Positions 17,499-26,020 of a stretch of DNA of 64,000 nucleotides are shown in pieces. The stretch covers positions 62,001-126,000 of the forward strand of contig NZ_JBDQZI010000005.1 in NCBI RefSeq assembly GCF_042920265.1, written 5' to 3'. The notes beneath the pieces are model-generated. The model saw only the letters and a list, made by a program, of their open reading frames with translations. It ran no database searches and was not told the origin of the DNA. The stretch is from Lysinibacillus_B sp042920265 (lineage in GTDB: Bacteria; Bacillota; Bacilli; Bacillales_A; Planococcaceae). How positions within the stretch are numbered: position 1 is the stretch's first letter; each line of letters starts with the position of its first letter. The position numbers were made by a program, and so were the translations under genes.

Positions 17499-19730
17499 AT
17501 GGATAAACGCAAATTATTTGCTACAGTAGGTGCAGTAACAGCTAGTTTAGTAGCGGTTTCAGGTGTATCTGCTGCAGGATTTACAGATGTAGATGCGAAA
17601 AACTCACACTATGAGAACATTTTAACATTACATGAAGCAGGTGTTATTAACGGTTATGCAGATGGTACATTTAAACCTAGCAAGCCTGTAACACGCGGTC
17701 AAGCTGCGAAAATGTTAGTTAATGCATTTGGCTTAACAAAAGGGCCAGGAACAGCATCATTTACAGATGTGCCAGCATCCAACGAATATGCTGAAGCAAT
17801 TGAAATTTTAGCGAGCTATGGTTTCATTAAAGGATATGCTGACGGCTCATTTAAACCAGCAGAAGAAATTACACGCGGTCAATTTGCTAAAATGGTCACA
17901 AGTATTTTTGAAATTACAGGTAAAGGTGCTAATCCATTTACGGATGTCGCATCTTCTAGCGAGTACTATGAGGCAATTATAGCGCTATATGAAAATGGTT
18001 TAACAACTGGTACTACTGCAAAAACGTATAGCCCGGATGCGAATGTCACACGTGGACAATTAGCTTCCTTTATTGTACGAGGTTTAGCATGGCTAGAAGC
18101 AGCTGTTGAAGAACCAGAAGAGCCAACTGAACAACCCGAGCAACCGACAGAAGAAAACACATTTGATTTATCCATTCTACATGTGAATGATACACATGCA
18201 AATGTAGCCAAATTTCCGAAGCTTGTAACAGCTGTAAAAGAGTATCGTGCACAAAACGAAGATGCACTATTATTACATGCTGGTGATGTACTTAGCGGTA
18301 CGTTATATTTCAATGAATTCCACGGTAAAGCAGACTTAGCGTTAATGAAATTAATGAATTTTGACGCGATGACACTTGGAAACCATGAATTTGACTTAGG
18401 AGGCTCCGAAGAAGGTCATCAAGCATTAGTAGATTTCATTAAAGGTGCGAATTTCCCAGTATTAAGTGCAAATGCAGATTTTACAAAAGATGCGAAGTTT
18501 GCTGATATTGCCAACTATGAACATACGGCTGACTATGTCGATGGGCACCTTTACAAAGGGATTATTAAAGAAGTAAACGGTGAAAAAGTCGGGATCTTTG
18601 GTTTAACAACAGAACATACAGAAGATACTTCGTCTCCTGGTAATGTAGATTTAACAAATTACCTGGAAGCAGCTGAAGAAGCAGTAGCAGCGTTTGAAGC
18701 GCAAGGTGTGAATAAAATTATCGCTTTAACACATATCGGTTATGATGATAACCCGTTAGTAGATAATGATATTGAGCTTGCGAAAAATGTAGAAGGTATC
18801 GATGTAATCGTTGGTGGTCACACACATACACAATTAGACGAGCCGATCATCGTTGATACAAATACAGTTGGCGTAGCGAAAGATGCAACATTAATTGTAC
18901 AAGCGTACCAATATGCTGACTACCTAGGTACATTAGATGTAACATTTAATGAAGAAGGTGTTGTGACAGAATACGCGGGTGAATTAATCAAACTTGCGGA
19001 TGTAGTAGAAGATGAAGAAGCATTAAAAATATTAGCGCCATTCAAAGAGCAAGTGGATAAAGTAGCAACTAATGAAATTGGTGTAACATTAAAAGCAGAA
19101 CTAACAAATCCACGCCAGTCTTCTGAAAGTGATACGCCAGGTGAATCCGTACGTGCAAACGAAACGATTCTTGGGAACTTAATTACAGATGGTATGCGTG
19201 CCAAAGCACAAAAATTCACAGATAAAAAAGTCGTAATGGCTCTTCAAAACGGTGGCGGTATTCGTGCAGCGATCCCGGCAGGTAATGTAACAGTTGGTCA
19301 AGTAATTACAGTACTGCCATTTGGTAATACGTTAGCATTAATGGATACTACAGGTGCTGAGCTACAAGCGGCGTTTGAAGTGTCGGTTCAACAGTTACCG
19401 AAAGAGAACGGTGGATTCCTGCACGTATCAGGCGCGCGTGTAACATACGATTCCTCTAAACCAACAGGTGAACGAGTTGTATCTATTGAATTATTAAATG
19501 CAGATGGTACGTATACTGCCATTGAAGCAGATAAAACGTATACAGTTGCAACAAATGCGTTTACGGCTAAAGGTGGAGACGGTTTTGATATGTTTGCGAA
19601 AGCATACGCTGAAGGCCGTGTGACAGATTTAGGTTTATCAGATTGGGAAAATTTCGCGGAACATTTAAAAGGTTTAAAGACCATTCCAACTGAAATCGAA
19701 GGTCGCATTATTGACAAAGTAGCAAAATAA
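17499..19730 (+). CDS. S-layer-anchored 5'-nucleotidase / metallophosphoesterase
   Basis: A 743-residue secreted enzyme. A signal peptide (1-26, ending VSAAG) is followed by three SLH domains (about 27-80, 88-140 and 146-200) that bind pyruvylated cell-wall polymer, then an acidic Pro/Glu linker (about 203-224). The catalytic part has the metallophosphatase motifs ILHVNDTHAN, GDVLSGT, GNHEFD and GGHTHT. The C-terminal 5'-nucleotidase domain (about 515-740) contains LQNGGGIRAAI and FTAKGGDGFDM for nucleotide binding. It should hydrolyse external nucleotides or related phosphoesters to salvage phosphate and nucleosides. Transcribed alone, with a strong terminator after it. Confidence 0.95.
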   Translation: MDKRKLFATVGAVTASLVAVSGVSAAGFTDVDAKNSHYENILTLHEAGVINGYADGTFKPSKPVTRGQAAKMLVNAFGLTKGPGTASFTDVPASNEYAEAIEILASYGFIKGYADGSFKPAEEITRGQFAKMVTSIFEITGKGANPFTDVASSSEYYEAIIALYENGLTTGTTAKTYSPDANVTRGQLASFIVRGLAWLEAAVEEPEEPTEQPEQPTEENTFDLSILHVNDTHANVAKFPKLVTAVKEYRAQNEDALLLHAGDVLSGTLYFNEFHGKADLALMKLMNFDAMTLGNHEFDLGGSEEGHQALVDFIKGANFPVLSANADFTKDAKFADIANYEHTADYVDGHLYKGIIKEVNGEKVGIFGLTTEHTEDTSSPGNVDLTNYLEAAEEAVAAFEAQGVNKIIALTHIGYDDNPLVDNDIELAKNVEGIDVIVGGHTHTQLDEPIIVDTNTVGVAKDATLIVQAYQYADYLGTLDVTFNEEGVVTEYAGELIKLADVVEDEEALKILAPFKEQVDKVATNEIGVTLKAELTNPRQSSESDTPGESVRANETILGNLITDGMRAKAQKFTDKKVVMALQNGGGIRAAIPAGNVTVGQVITVLPFGNTLALMDTTGAELQAAFEVSVQQLPKENGGFLHVSGARVTYDSSKPTGERVVSIELLNADGTYTAIEADKTYTVATNAFTAKGGDGFDMFAKAYAEGRVTDLGLSDWENFAEHLKGLKTIPTEIEGRIIDKVAK

Positions 19731-19735
19731 GGTTG

Positions 19736-19772
19736 AAATCCATTTCGAGAAATTCTCTCGAAATGGATTTTT
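19736..19772 (+). terminator. Intrinsic terminator
   Basis: AAATCCATTTCGAGA pairs perfectly with TCTCGAAATGGATTT and is followed by T residues. Confidence 0.92.
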
Positions 19773-19970
19773 TAAGGCGATTAGTATGTAGATAGTTTAT
19801 AGAAGAAAACTCTGTTCATGCGTATATTAGATAAGGTGTTATTAGCGCAAAGACTTTTGTAAAAATGTATATAGTTAACTATGAATCAATGTTATATTTC
19901 TAGTATAAATCTTTTGTTTTAATAATACATAATGTAAAATAAGGGAAAATAAATGAAAGGGGTTTATAAG

Positions 19971-20228
19971 ATGGCGAGGTATGTACTACTAGCAAAACTC
20001 CATAGTGGTCCTCATTTCTTATTTCGGTTTGATCGACAGGAAATACTAGAATGTTTATATCAATTTCCAACGACCAAAGGACTGGAAGCATTAGCAGAAT
20101 GGCCACTAGAGACACATAAAGAAATGAGCTTCTTCTTAGAAATGCTTATAAAAAATGTAAAGTACTATCATTTAAAAGATTTAAAGACGTCGAAAAAGGA
20201 ATTTGTGCATTTCGATTCTATAATATAA
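19971..20228 (+). CDS. Small hypothetical protein
   Basis: An 85-residue protein of mixed alpha/beta character with no signal peptide or membrane segment. It opens with ARYVLLAKLHSGPHFLFRFD and has a cluster of aromatic residues. I do not recognise the family. The start at 19971 is favoured by AAAGGGG about eight bases upstream; ATG 19953 is in frame but has no clear site. It is closed by a strong terminator at 20228 and looks like a real, independently transcribed gene. Confidence 0.6.
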   Translation: MARYVLLAKLHSGPHFLFRFDRQEILECLYQFPTTKGLEALAEWPLETHKEMSFFLEMLIKNVKYYHLKDLKTSKKEFVHFDSII

Positions 20229-20263
20229 GAAGTTCAAAGGCATTTATACCTTTGAACTTCTTT
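20228..20263. terminator. Intrinsic terminator
   Basis: AGAAGTTCAAAGG pairs with CCTTTGAACTTCT. It lies between convergent genes ending at 20228 and 20287. Confidence 0.88.
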
Positions 20264-20286
20264 GATTTATATAGTAGAATGAGAAT

Positions 20287-20610
20287 TTATTGCGATATAC
20301 TATTTAAGTAAATGCCCTTTTCAAATCCACCTTTTTTCTTCTTTTTTTCAAGACGAATGGCTTCAAAATCTTCGGGTGAGACATCATGTAGTTTAATAGC
20401 TGCATAGATTAATTCTACCATATCAACTAATTCTTCAATGGCTTCATCTTTCGATTGGGCTGCATGATACTCATCTAACTCTTCATACATTTTTTTCGTA
20501 ATTTCATGCTGGTGTTCGAGAGGGGAAAGTAATTTTAATGAGTAGCTTCCACCATCCTTTGTTACGAGTGAAGGTACTTTATCGCGAACTAATTTATTGA
20601 ATGCAACCAT
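20287..20610 (-). CDS. MazG-like nucleoside triphosphate pyrophosphohydrolase
   Basis: A 107-residue protein beginning FNKLVRDKVPSLV, the signature of small all-alpha NTP pyrophosphohydrolases related to HisE/MazG. The metal-binding helices carry the EELDEY and EAIEELVDMVELI acidic pairs (about 44-49 and 56-68). Such enzymes hydrolyse NTPs or related phosphoribosyl nucleotides to monophosphate and pyrophosphate, often as house-cleaning. It is preceded by AAAGGAGG and separated from the upstream yxcD-like gene by a terminator. The substrate cannot be read from sequence. Confidence 0.82.
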   Translation of the reverse strand: MVAFNKLVRDKVPSLVTKDGGSYSLKLLSPLEHQHEITKKMYEELDEYHAAQSKDEAIEELVDMVELIYAAIKLHDVSPEDFEAIRLEKKKKKGGFEKGIYLNSISQ

Positions 20611-20632
20611 CGTATAGCCTCCTTTATATATG

Positions 20633-20660
20633 AAAAAAGACGCCTGAAAGACGTCTTTTT
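20633..20660 (-). terminator. Intrinsic terminator after the yxcD-like gene
   Basis: Read on the minus strand, AAAAAGACG pairs with CGTCTTTTTT around a nine-base loop, closing the two-gene unit that begins at 21452. Confidence 0.8.
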
Positions 20661-20688
20661 AAATTAATAAAATAAGTTTCTTGTTAGA

Positions 20689-20985
20689 TTATGACCATTC
20701 TACGTGGGCAATCATCCCAAGCTCGTCATCAATATCAAGGTGAATACGAGCTGCCATCGAATCTTGATGAAGTTGTTCGTCAATATAAAGACGAATGGCT
20801 GTAATGAAATGGGCTTGTTTATACTCGTCCATTACACCGTTATAATATGCTTCTGCACTATATCCGACTTCGTCATCATAGCAAAGCTCTACTTCAATGT
20901 GTTCAGGTTGTGTTTGCTTAAATTTTGCATGGAAAAAGCAAACGGCATTGATTAAATCTTGTTCCTGTAAAACTAGCTTTTCCAT
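20689..20985 (-). CDS. YxcD-family (DUF2653) protein
   Basis: A 98-residue acidic cytoplasmic protein. The pattern DLINAVCFFHAKFKQTQPEHIEVELCYDD followed by SAEAYYNG and DIDDELGMIAHV fits the YxcD/DUF2653 family of Bacillales, which has no known function. Its start overlaps the last 13 bases of the upstream membrane-protein gene, so the two are probably translationally coupled. Confidence 0.75.
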   Translation of the reverse strand: MEKLVLQEQDLINAVCFFHAKFKQTQPEHIEVELCYDDEVGYSAEAYYNGVMDEYKQAHFITAIRLYIDEQLHQDSMAARIHLDIDDELGMIAHVEWS

Positions 20986-21452
20986 TGTGTTGCCTCTTGT
21001 TCTTTCTCTTTTTTACGTGTAATCATTCGAACGATTTTTACTACTAAGAAGACAATTAATACAATCGCACCTACATTAATTAGGAAGCCAAGGATCGAAC
21101 CAAGTACGCCTAAATTACTGAATAGACTACCGAATAGTAAACCGGCTAAACCACCGATGAATAAACCTTTCATTAAGCCACCAGCAGAGAAGCCACCTTT
21201 TTTCGCTGTTGTGTCTGTTGTATTGTTTTTGTTCGTTGTGTTGTTGTTATTTGTAACCGTACCGTTGTTATTTGTGTTTGTATCATTGTCTTTGTTTTGC
21301 ATGTTTGACGTGTTATTGTTTGAGTTGAAGCCCTTTTTCCCTGATTTGTAGGACTTTGCTTCGACTTGATGATCATCAAACATAGGGAATACTGTGCCGA
21401 CACTTGAGAAGACAAGTGCAAAGGCTAAAAATACTGCTGTTAACTTCTTCAT
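20973..21452 (-). CDS. Exported Asn/Thr-rich membrane protein with glycine-zipper helix
   Basis: A 159-residue protein. A signal peptide (1-32, KKLTAVFLAFALVFSSVG then VEAKS) leads to a low-complexity Asn/Thr/Lys segment (about 40-85). A glycine-rich helix follows (GGLMKGLFIGGLAGLLFGSLF, about 90-110), then a second hydrophobic helix (about 118-140) and a basic tail. Short proteins like this are sometimes annotated as Tim44-like in Bacilli; I see no Tim44 catalytic feature to confirm it. It overlaps the yxcD-like gene by 13 bp. Role unknown, probably at the cell envelope. Confidence 0.7.
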   Translation of the reverse strand: MKKLTAVFLAFALVFSSVGTVFPMFDDHQVEAKSYKSGKKGFNSNNNTSNMQNKDNDTNTNNNGTVTNNNNTTNKNNTTDTTAKKGGFSAGGLMKGLFIGGLAGLLFGSLFSNLGVLGSILGFLINVGAIVLIVFLVVKIVRMITRKKEKEQEATQWKS

Positions 21453-21600
21453 GTTGTTCCTCCAATAAATAAATTTTCACTTTTTAAGTATAGCAAATTT
21501 TGACTTAAAGTCTAAGAAAGATGCTTACTATATGTACGAATGGGCTTAAAAAAAGTTTCATATTTATTTTTCATATCGAATAAAACAAGATGAAAAATAC

Positions 21601-21629
21601 TTGTGTATTTTTATGCTAAACGTTAGAAT
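21601..21629 (+). promoter_or_regulatory. Candidate sigma-A promoter for ddh
   Basis: TTGTGT (21601-21606) and TAGAAT (21624-21629) are separated by 17 bp, about 76 bp upstream of the start codon. Confidence 0.5.
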
Positions 21630-21655
21630 AAATATTAAATTTAGTGGGAATTCAG

Positions 21656-21682
21656 AAATCACATTAGTATGTGATTTTTTTA
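21656..21682 (+). terminator. Terminator-like hairpin in the ddh leader
   Basis: AAATCACAT pairs with ATGTGATTT and is followed by a T-tract, only about 10 bp before the ddh ribosome binding site. Because the upstream gene points away, this hairpin lies in the ddh leader and could act as an attenuator. Confidence 0.6.
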
Positions 21683-21705
21683 GTTCCGATGTAGGAGGAT
21701 AATCT

Positions 21706-22689
21706 ATGAGTAAAATTCGGATTGGTATTGTTGGGTATGGAAATTTAGGGCGCGGTGTTGAAGCGGCGATTTCACAAAACCCTGATATGGAATTGGTAGC
21801 GGTATTTACACGTCGTGATCCATCGACAGTACAAATCGGTGCTGAAGGTGTAGGCGTTTATTTAGTAGACGAAGCACAAAACTTCAAAGACAAAATTGAT
21901 GTTATGATTCTTTGTGGTGGTTCTGCAACAGATTTGCCAGAACAAGTGCCTCACTTTGCACAATGGTTTAACACAATCGATTCATTTGATACACATGCAA
22001 AAATCCCAGAATTTTTTGAGGTAGCGGATCAAGTAGCAACTGAAAACGGGACAGTATCGATTATTTCAGTAGGTTGGGACCCAGGTTTATTTTCATTAAA
22101 TCGTTTACTAGGTGAGACAGTTCTTCCGGTAGGGAATACATATACATTCTGGGGTGACGGCTTAAGCCAAGGCCATTCGGATGCAGTTCGTCGCATTGAA
22201 GGCGTTAAAAACGGGGTACAATATACACTGCCAATTCGTGAGGCGGTAGACCGTGTACGTGCGGGTGAAAACCCAGAGTTATCAACGCGTGAAAAGCATG
22301 CGCGTGAATGTTGGGTAGTATTAGAGGAAGGTGCAGATGCAGCGGCCATTGAAAAAGAAATTAAAGAAATGCCGAACTATTTTGCAGACTACGACACAAC
22401 AGTGAACTTTACTTCAGAAGAAGAGTTAAAAGCGAATCATTCAGGCATGCCACATGGTGGATTCGTCATTCGCTCTGGTGAATCAGGCGTGGGCGATAAG
22501 CAAATTCTTGAATTTTCACTGAAGCTAGAGTCTAACCCAATGTTTACATCAAGTGTCCTTGTTGCGTATGCACGTGCAGCACATAAGTTATCACAAGCAG
22601 GCGACCGTGGTGCCAAAACAGTATTCGATATTCCATTCGGTTTACTATCACCAAAATCACCAGCAGACTTACGTAAAGAGTTACTATAA
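21706..22689 (+). CDS. ddh: meso-Diaminopimelate D-dehydrogenase
   Basis: A 327-residue NADP-dependent enzyme that makes meso-diaminopimelate from tetrahydrodipicolinate and ammonia in one step, for lysine and spore peptidoglycan. The N-terminal Rossmann motif is GIVGYGNLGRGVE (7-19). The family marks CGGSATDLPEQ, FDTHAKIPE, VGWDPGLFSLNR and WGDGLSQGHSDA are all present, and the length equals that of characterised Ddh. The presence of Ddh agrees with the sphaericus group, where it was characterised. A promoter and a leader hairpin lie upstream and a terminator follows. Confidence 0.96.
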   Translation: MSKIRIGIVGYGNLGRGVEAAISQNPDMELVAVFTRRDPSTVQIGAEGVGVYLVDEAQNFKDKIDVMILCGGSATDLPEQVPHFAQWFNTIDSFDTHAKIPEFFEVADQVATENGTVSIISVGWDPGLFSLNRLLGETVLPVGNTYTFWGDGLSQGHSDAVRRIEGVKNGVQYTLPIREAVDRVRAGENPELSTREKHARECWVVLEEGADAAAIEKEIKEMPNYFADYDTTVNFTSEEELKANHSGMPHGGFVIRSGESGVGDKQILEFSLKLESNPMFTSSVLVAYARAAHKLSQAGDRGAKTVFDIPFGLLSPKSPADLRKELL

Positions 22690-22694
22690 TGGTC

Positions 22695-22732
22695 AAGGCA
22701 AAATCGTATGATGCGGTTTTGCCTTTCCTTTT
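22695..22732 (+). terminator. Intrinsic terminator after ddh
   Basis: AAGGCAAAA pairs with TTTTGCCTT, with C-G pairs inside, and T residues follow. Confidence 0.85.
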
Positions 22733-22866
22733 ATGGAGAAAATCTATTTACTGTCCAGATCTAACGTAAGCTTGCCTTTTCAAAATATTGAAAATATGAT
22801 ACGCTCTACACGATAAACTTCAGATTTTCGGTGGAAATGACGAGGAAGAAAGGGTGGTCATTTCAC

Positions 22867-23445
22867 ATGACAGCAAAAATTCAATATAACGGAATGCTTT
22901 TATTAGCCTCCTATGTCCAGCGCCTTTTCGTAGCAGAACAAGTAAAGGGCCGATTAGAGGAAGAAAGTACACAACTAGCAACGGTAAAAGATTATTTTGA
23001 TTCAATCAATGCTATTATGCCTATGTTTACACAGACAAAAGTATTAACAGTGACACAAGGTGAAAAATTACGTGCGATAGTAAGTGGTGTAAAAGATATG
23101 ATGCAGCATTATTTTGAGTCATTAAACACATCGTATGAGTACAAACTACGCATTGTAACATCCTCCTTATTTGCGGAGAAATTAATGGTTTCAGGCATTC
23201 TGAACTTAGGTAAAATCTTTAATGAAGATGTCGGAACTGACATGAAAAAACGTGAGCAGTTTTATGAAGAACGGGCAACGATGATGAATAAATTAGTAGC
23301 CGCACATGCAGCGGGCAATGCACCTACTGAACAAGTCGTAGCCGTTATCAATAATTGGTTTGAAGGTATCATGAAACAACAAGATCATATTTTGAAAGAT
23401 ATGGAGAAAATTGCACCGATGATTGGCATCGCAGAAAAGGAGTAA
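22867..23445 (+). CDS. Hypothetical helical protein upstream of purU
   Basis: A 192-residue protein predicted to be almost wholly helical, with no signal peptide or membrane helix. I do not recognise its family. It ends six bases before purU, so the two are probably one operon and translated together. The start at 22867 is preferred because AAGGGTGG precedes it; ATG 22831 is an in-frame alternative with a weaker site. A link to one-carbon metabolism is only suggested by position. Confidence 0.65.
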   Translation: MTAKIQYNGMLLLASYVQRLFVAEQVKGRLEEESTQLATVKDYFDSINAIMPMFTQTKVLTVTQGEKLRAIVSGVKDMMQHYFESLNTSYEYKLRIVTSSLFAEKLMVSGILNLGKIFNEDVGTDMKKREQFYEERATMMNKLVAAHAAGNAPTEQVVAVINNWFEGIMKQQDHILKDMEKIAPMIGIAEKE

Positions 23446-23451
23446 GAGAAA

Positions 23452-24345
23452 ATGAGTACATCAACAGCTTTAAAAAAGGATCAGCAATTACAAAACCGTG
23501 CACGCATTTTAGTAAAATGTCCTGACAAACCAGGCATTGTCTCACTATTATCGTCATTTTTACATACGCATAATGCAAATATTATTGAATCAAATCAATA
23601 TTCAAGTGATCCAGAAAACGGTACATTCTTTATCCGTATCGAGTATCACTGTGAAAATTTAGTAGGTAAGCGTGATGCGATGGAACAAGAGTTTGCACAA
23701 CTAGCAAAAACGCATAATATGACGTATAGCTTCCATTATAAGGCGATTCGTGAACGTGCAGCGATTTACGTATCCAAAGAGACACACTGTTTAATGGAGC
23801 TTTTATGGGAGTGGCAAAACGGAGATTTAGATATGGATATCGCCGTGGTCATTAGTAACTCAGATGTTGCCCGTCCAATGGTAGAGGCACTTGGTATTCC
23901 ATACTACTACATTCCAGCAAACAAAGATATTCGTGAGCAAGTAGAGGCACAGCAAATTCGTTTAATGGAAGAGTTTAAAGTGGATCTTCTAATTTTAGCG
24001 CGTTATATGCAAATTTTAACGCCAAACTTTGTGGCGCATTTTGAAAGCCGCATCATTAATATTCATCATTCATTTTTACCGGCATTTATCGGAGCAAATC
24101 CATATGCACGAGCGTTCGATCGTGGTGTGAAACTGATCGGTGCAACAAGCCACTACGTTACAAATGACCTTGATGAAGGACCGATTATTGAGCAGGATGT
24201 AGAACGTGTCGATCATCGTGATGATGTAGCAACATTAAAGAAAATCGGGCAAAAAATTGAACGTCGCGTTCTCGTAAAAGCGGTAAAATGGCATTTAGAA
24301 AACCGCATCATTGTAGAAGGTAATAAAACAATTGTATTCCAATAA
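23452..24345 (+). CDS. purU: Formyltetrahydrofolate deformylase
   Basis: A 297-residue enzyme that hydrolyses 10-formyltetrahydrofolate to tetrahydrofolate and formate, balancing one-carbon units. The N-terminal ACT domain (about 17-95; KCPDKPGIVSLLSSFLHTH) is regulatory, sensing glycine or methionine in E. coli. The formyltransferase-fold domain (about 105-290) has the catalytic set in IINIHHSFLPAF and TSHYVTNDLDEGPIIEQD. Six bases separate it from the preceding gene, and a terminator follows. Confidence 0.95.
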   Translation: MSTSTALKKDQQLQNRARILVKCPDKPGIVSLLSSFLHTHNANIIESNQYSSDPENGTFFIRIEYHCENLVGKRDAMEQEFAQLAKTHNMTYSFHYKAIRERAAIYVSKETHCLMELLWEWQNGDLDMDIAVVISNSDVARPMVEALGIPYYYIPANKDIREQVEAQQIRLMEEFKVDLLILARYMQILTPNFVAHFESRIINIHHSFLPAFIGANPYARAFDRGVKLIGATSHYVTNDLDEGPIIEQDVERVDHRDDVATLKKIGQKIERRVLVKAVKWHLENRIIVEGNKTIVFQ

Positions 24346-24353
24346 TATGACAG

Positions 24354-24383
24354 CACTCTAACGGATTGTTAGAGTGTTTTTTA
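24354..24383 (+). terminator. Intrinsic terminator after purU
   Basis: CACTCTAAC pairs perfectly with GTTAGAGTG, followed by a T-tract. Confidence 0.9.
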
Positions 24384-24402
24384 TTATATAATAGTTAAAA
24401 TT

Positions 24403-24411
24403 TGGTATAAT
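24403..24411 (+). promoter_or_regulatory. Extended -10 promoter
   Basis: TGGTATAAT is a consensus -10 with the extended TG element, 33 bp before the small membrane protein gene. The -35 region is poor. Confidence 0.6.
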
Positions 24412-24444
24412 TGAGAGCGTATATAGCTGAAAGAGGCTTTAGTC

Positions 24445-24744
24445 ATGTCAATAGTCTTCATTTTTATGCTTGTAATAGGCATACTTATTGGCTGGCTCAT
24501 ATCATATTTGTATAGAGATAGAGAAAAAGTAGATAAGGGCTTTACATTGATGTATGTAAAATTATCTTATCGTAGAAAAATGATTCGTATATTGTGGATG
24601 TTTCCTGTAGTCGTTTTTTTACTAATTATTATTTTTAAATATGGTGAATTTGATACAACCATGAATATACTTGTAGCGATGTTATTAACAATACTACTGA
24701 TTATTCAAACCGTATATAACTATTATCAGTGGAAGAAACCATGA
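24445..24744 (+). CDS. Small three-helix membrane protein
   Basis: A 99-residue protein with three hydrophobic segments (about 4-22, 51-69 and 75-93) and a basic loop containing YRDREK and YRRKMIR after the first helix, which by the positive-inside rule faces the cytoplasm. I do not recognise a family. It has its own extended -10 promoter and terminator, which argues that it is a real gene. Function unknown. Confidence 0.6.
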   Translation: MSIVFIFMLVIGILIGWLISYLYRDREKVDKGFTLMYVKLSYRRKMIRILWMFPVVVFLLIIIFKYGEFDTTMNILVAMLLTILLIIQTVYNYYQWKKP

Positions 24745-24755
24745 ATTTATTAGGT

Positions 24756-24790
24756 AAAGGCAACACCGAGACGATAGCGGGTTGCCTTTT
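24756..24790 (+). terminator. Intrinsic terminator
   Basis: AAAGGCAAC pairs with GTTGCCTTT around a 16-base loop, followed by T residues. Confidence 0.8.
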
Positions 24791-24874
24791 ACATTCGCTA
24801 TTTTTCTTGACTACTGTAACTTAAAGTTCAGAAAAAACATCTTCTTACTATTTCTAAATAACAATTTCATCATT

Positions 24875-24976
24875 TTACCCAATTGAAATAAATGTCATGT
24901 TAATAATAATGCCAATTACAATACCGATAATGACCGCAAATAGTCCTAATACGATTTCGTATGGCTTTAATAACAT
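24875..24976 (-). CDS. 33-residue single-helix membrane peptide
   Basis: The peptide starts MLLKPYEIVLGLFAV and consists of one hydrophobic helix (about 8-30) with a lysine near the N-terminus. GGGAGGGA lies at good spacing before the ATG at 24976. The longer in-frame extension to 25090 runs into a repeat element and is unlikely to be translated. The fit between ribosome binding site, start and membrane helix suggests a genuine small protein. No function is known. Confidence 0.55.
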   Translation of the reverse strand: MLLKPYEIVLGLFAVIIGIVIGIIINMTFISIG

Positions 24977-25068
24977 ACATTCCCTCCCTTCATGTTCAAT
25001 GGAATGAATAAAAATCATTATTAACTTAGAATGAGCAAATCCTGAAACATATATTAACATTGTATTAA

Positions 25069-25374
25069 CCGTTGATTTCCGCTGCTGCACTCGCTTTCCA
25101 CGGGCGAGATCAAGCCTCCTCGTCGTTCATCCTTCGCTGCTCCTGTCGCTACGCTTTCGTCGCAAATAAATTTCCTGCGGGGTCTTGGGGCCAACATGAT
25201 GTTGGTCACGAAGGCGTTGTCACACGATGTGACGGTTTTAGCCTTCGTTCCTTTATCGCTTTTCCCGTAGGAAGCTTTGCACCTGCCGCTCCGCTTTCGG
25301 TGCAGAAAAACATTGCTCTGTAGCGAAAGGCGCATGCTGTCAGCTACACTCTCGTGCCTCCGCTACAAGCAACT
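25069..25374. repeat. Compound interspersed element, opposite orientation to 409-706
   Basis: It begins GTTGATTTCCGCTGC and ends CCTCCGCTACAAGCAAC, again with roughly inverted ends. Inside, about 25184-25250 is the reverse complement of the modules at 456 and 591, with the hairpins CCAACATGATGTTGG and CACACGATGTG. GC content is far above that of the flanks. Frames across it on both strands look fortuitous. Confidence 0.65.
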
Positions 25375-25525
25375 AGTGTTCAGTACAATAATCAGTTGTT
25401 AAAAATAAAGAGAGATTCTCATCCATTGCGGTAGAGGCTGGGCAATTATACTTGCAATGAGAAAAGAAATGATTTCTTTTAGATAATAGAAATATTTTGC
25501 TAGCATATCGAGAAGCATTGACTTT

Positions 25526-25625
25526 TGCCGTAGCGCGCCATAGCCACAGGAGCCGAAACAGGAGATCCAAACAGGCCGCGCCTGTTTTAGCTCCTGTGTA
25601 GGCTGTGGCAAAGCGCGGAGGCTAT
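25526..25625. repeat. Large imperfect palindrome
   Basis: Left arm GCGCGCCATAGCCACAGGAGC faces right arm GCTCCTGTGTAGGCTGTGGC followed by AAAGCGCGGAGG. Nested within are AAACAGG and CCTGTTT. It lies close to the compound repeat at 25069 but shares little sequence with it. Possibly a second repeat family or a structured RNA. Confidence 0.5.
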
Positions 25626-25639
25626 AATACAAACCTTTC

Positions 25640-25960
25640 GCTATTTAAATGGTATTTTTAGTATGAATTTCAGCTTATTACGACTACTAATTTAAAAAGC
25701 AATTGGATTTGAATAGTATGACGTGGTCGATTTAGATGCAGTATACGTACAATACTATACAAATAGCACAATTTACCGAAAGAGATTTTTTAATAGATTT
25801 ATACATATAAAGCGTACTCATTTGCATATAGTAAATAGTATGTGTAGATTTCGTTGTCCATCATTTCGTGCGCTAAAGGCCCCATCACTAATTTTTTACT
25901 AGTAGCCTAAGTAAATAGAATTACTATTCTATCAAAATTTTAAAATTTTAGAATTTTTAG
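25640..25960. other. AT-rich intergenic stretch
   Basis: No gene, terminator or recognisable RNA is visible before the scoA operator region. Confidence 0.4.
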
Positions 25961-26009
25961 TTTACTAATTTAAGTAAATTTGTATATAATGAACTTGAAT
26001 TTACTTAAA
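25961..26009 (+). promoter_or_regulatory. scoA promoter flanked by inverted operator-like repeats
   Basis: TATAAT (25985-25990) lies between TTTAAGTAAATT (25969-25980) and its exact reverse complement AATTTACTTAAA (25998-26009). A further half-site TTTACT begins at 25961, giving TTTACTAATTTAAGTAAA. A repressor bound here would cover the promoter. The -35 is weak. Confidence 0.65.
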
Positions 26010-26020
26010 GGAGGTATTTT

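Noticed and set aside
21530..21690. Lysine riboswitch before ddh
   Set aside because: The leader after the likely transcription start is only about 70 bases and has no aptamer-like junction.
25054..25632. Frames on both strands of 65-93 codons
   Set aside because: They fall in repeat elements and show no coding features.
25930..25960. Possible CodY box before scoA (AATTTTAAAATTTTAG)
   Set aside because: Match to AATTTTCWGAAAATT is poor at the centre and right half; simple AT-richness explains it.
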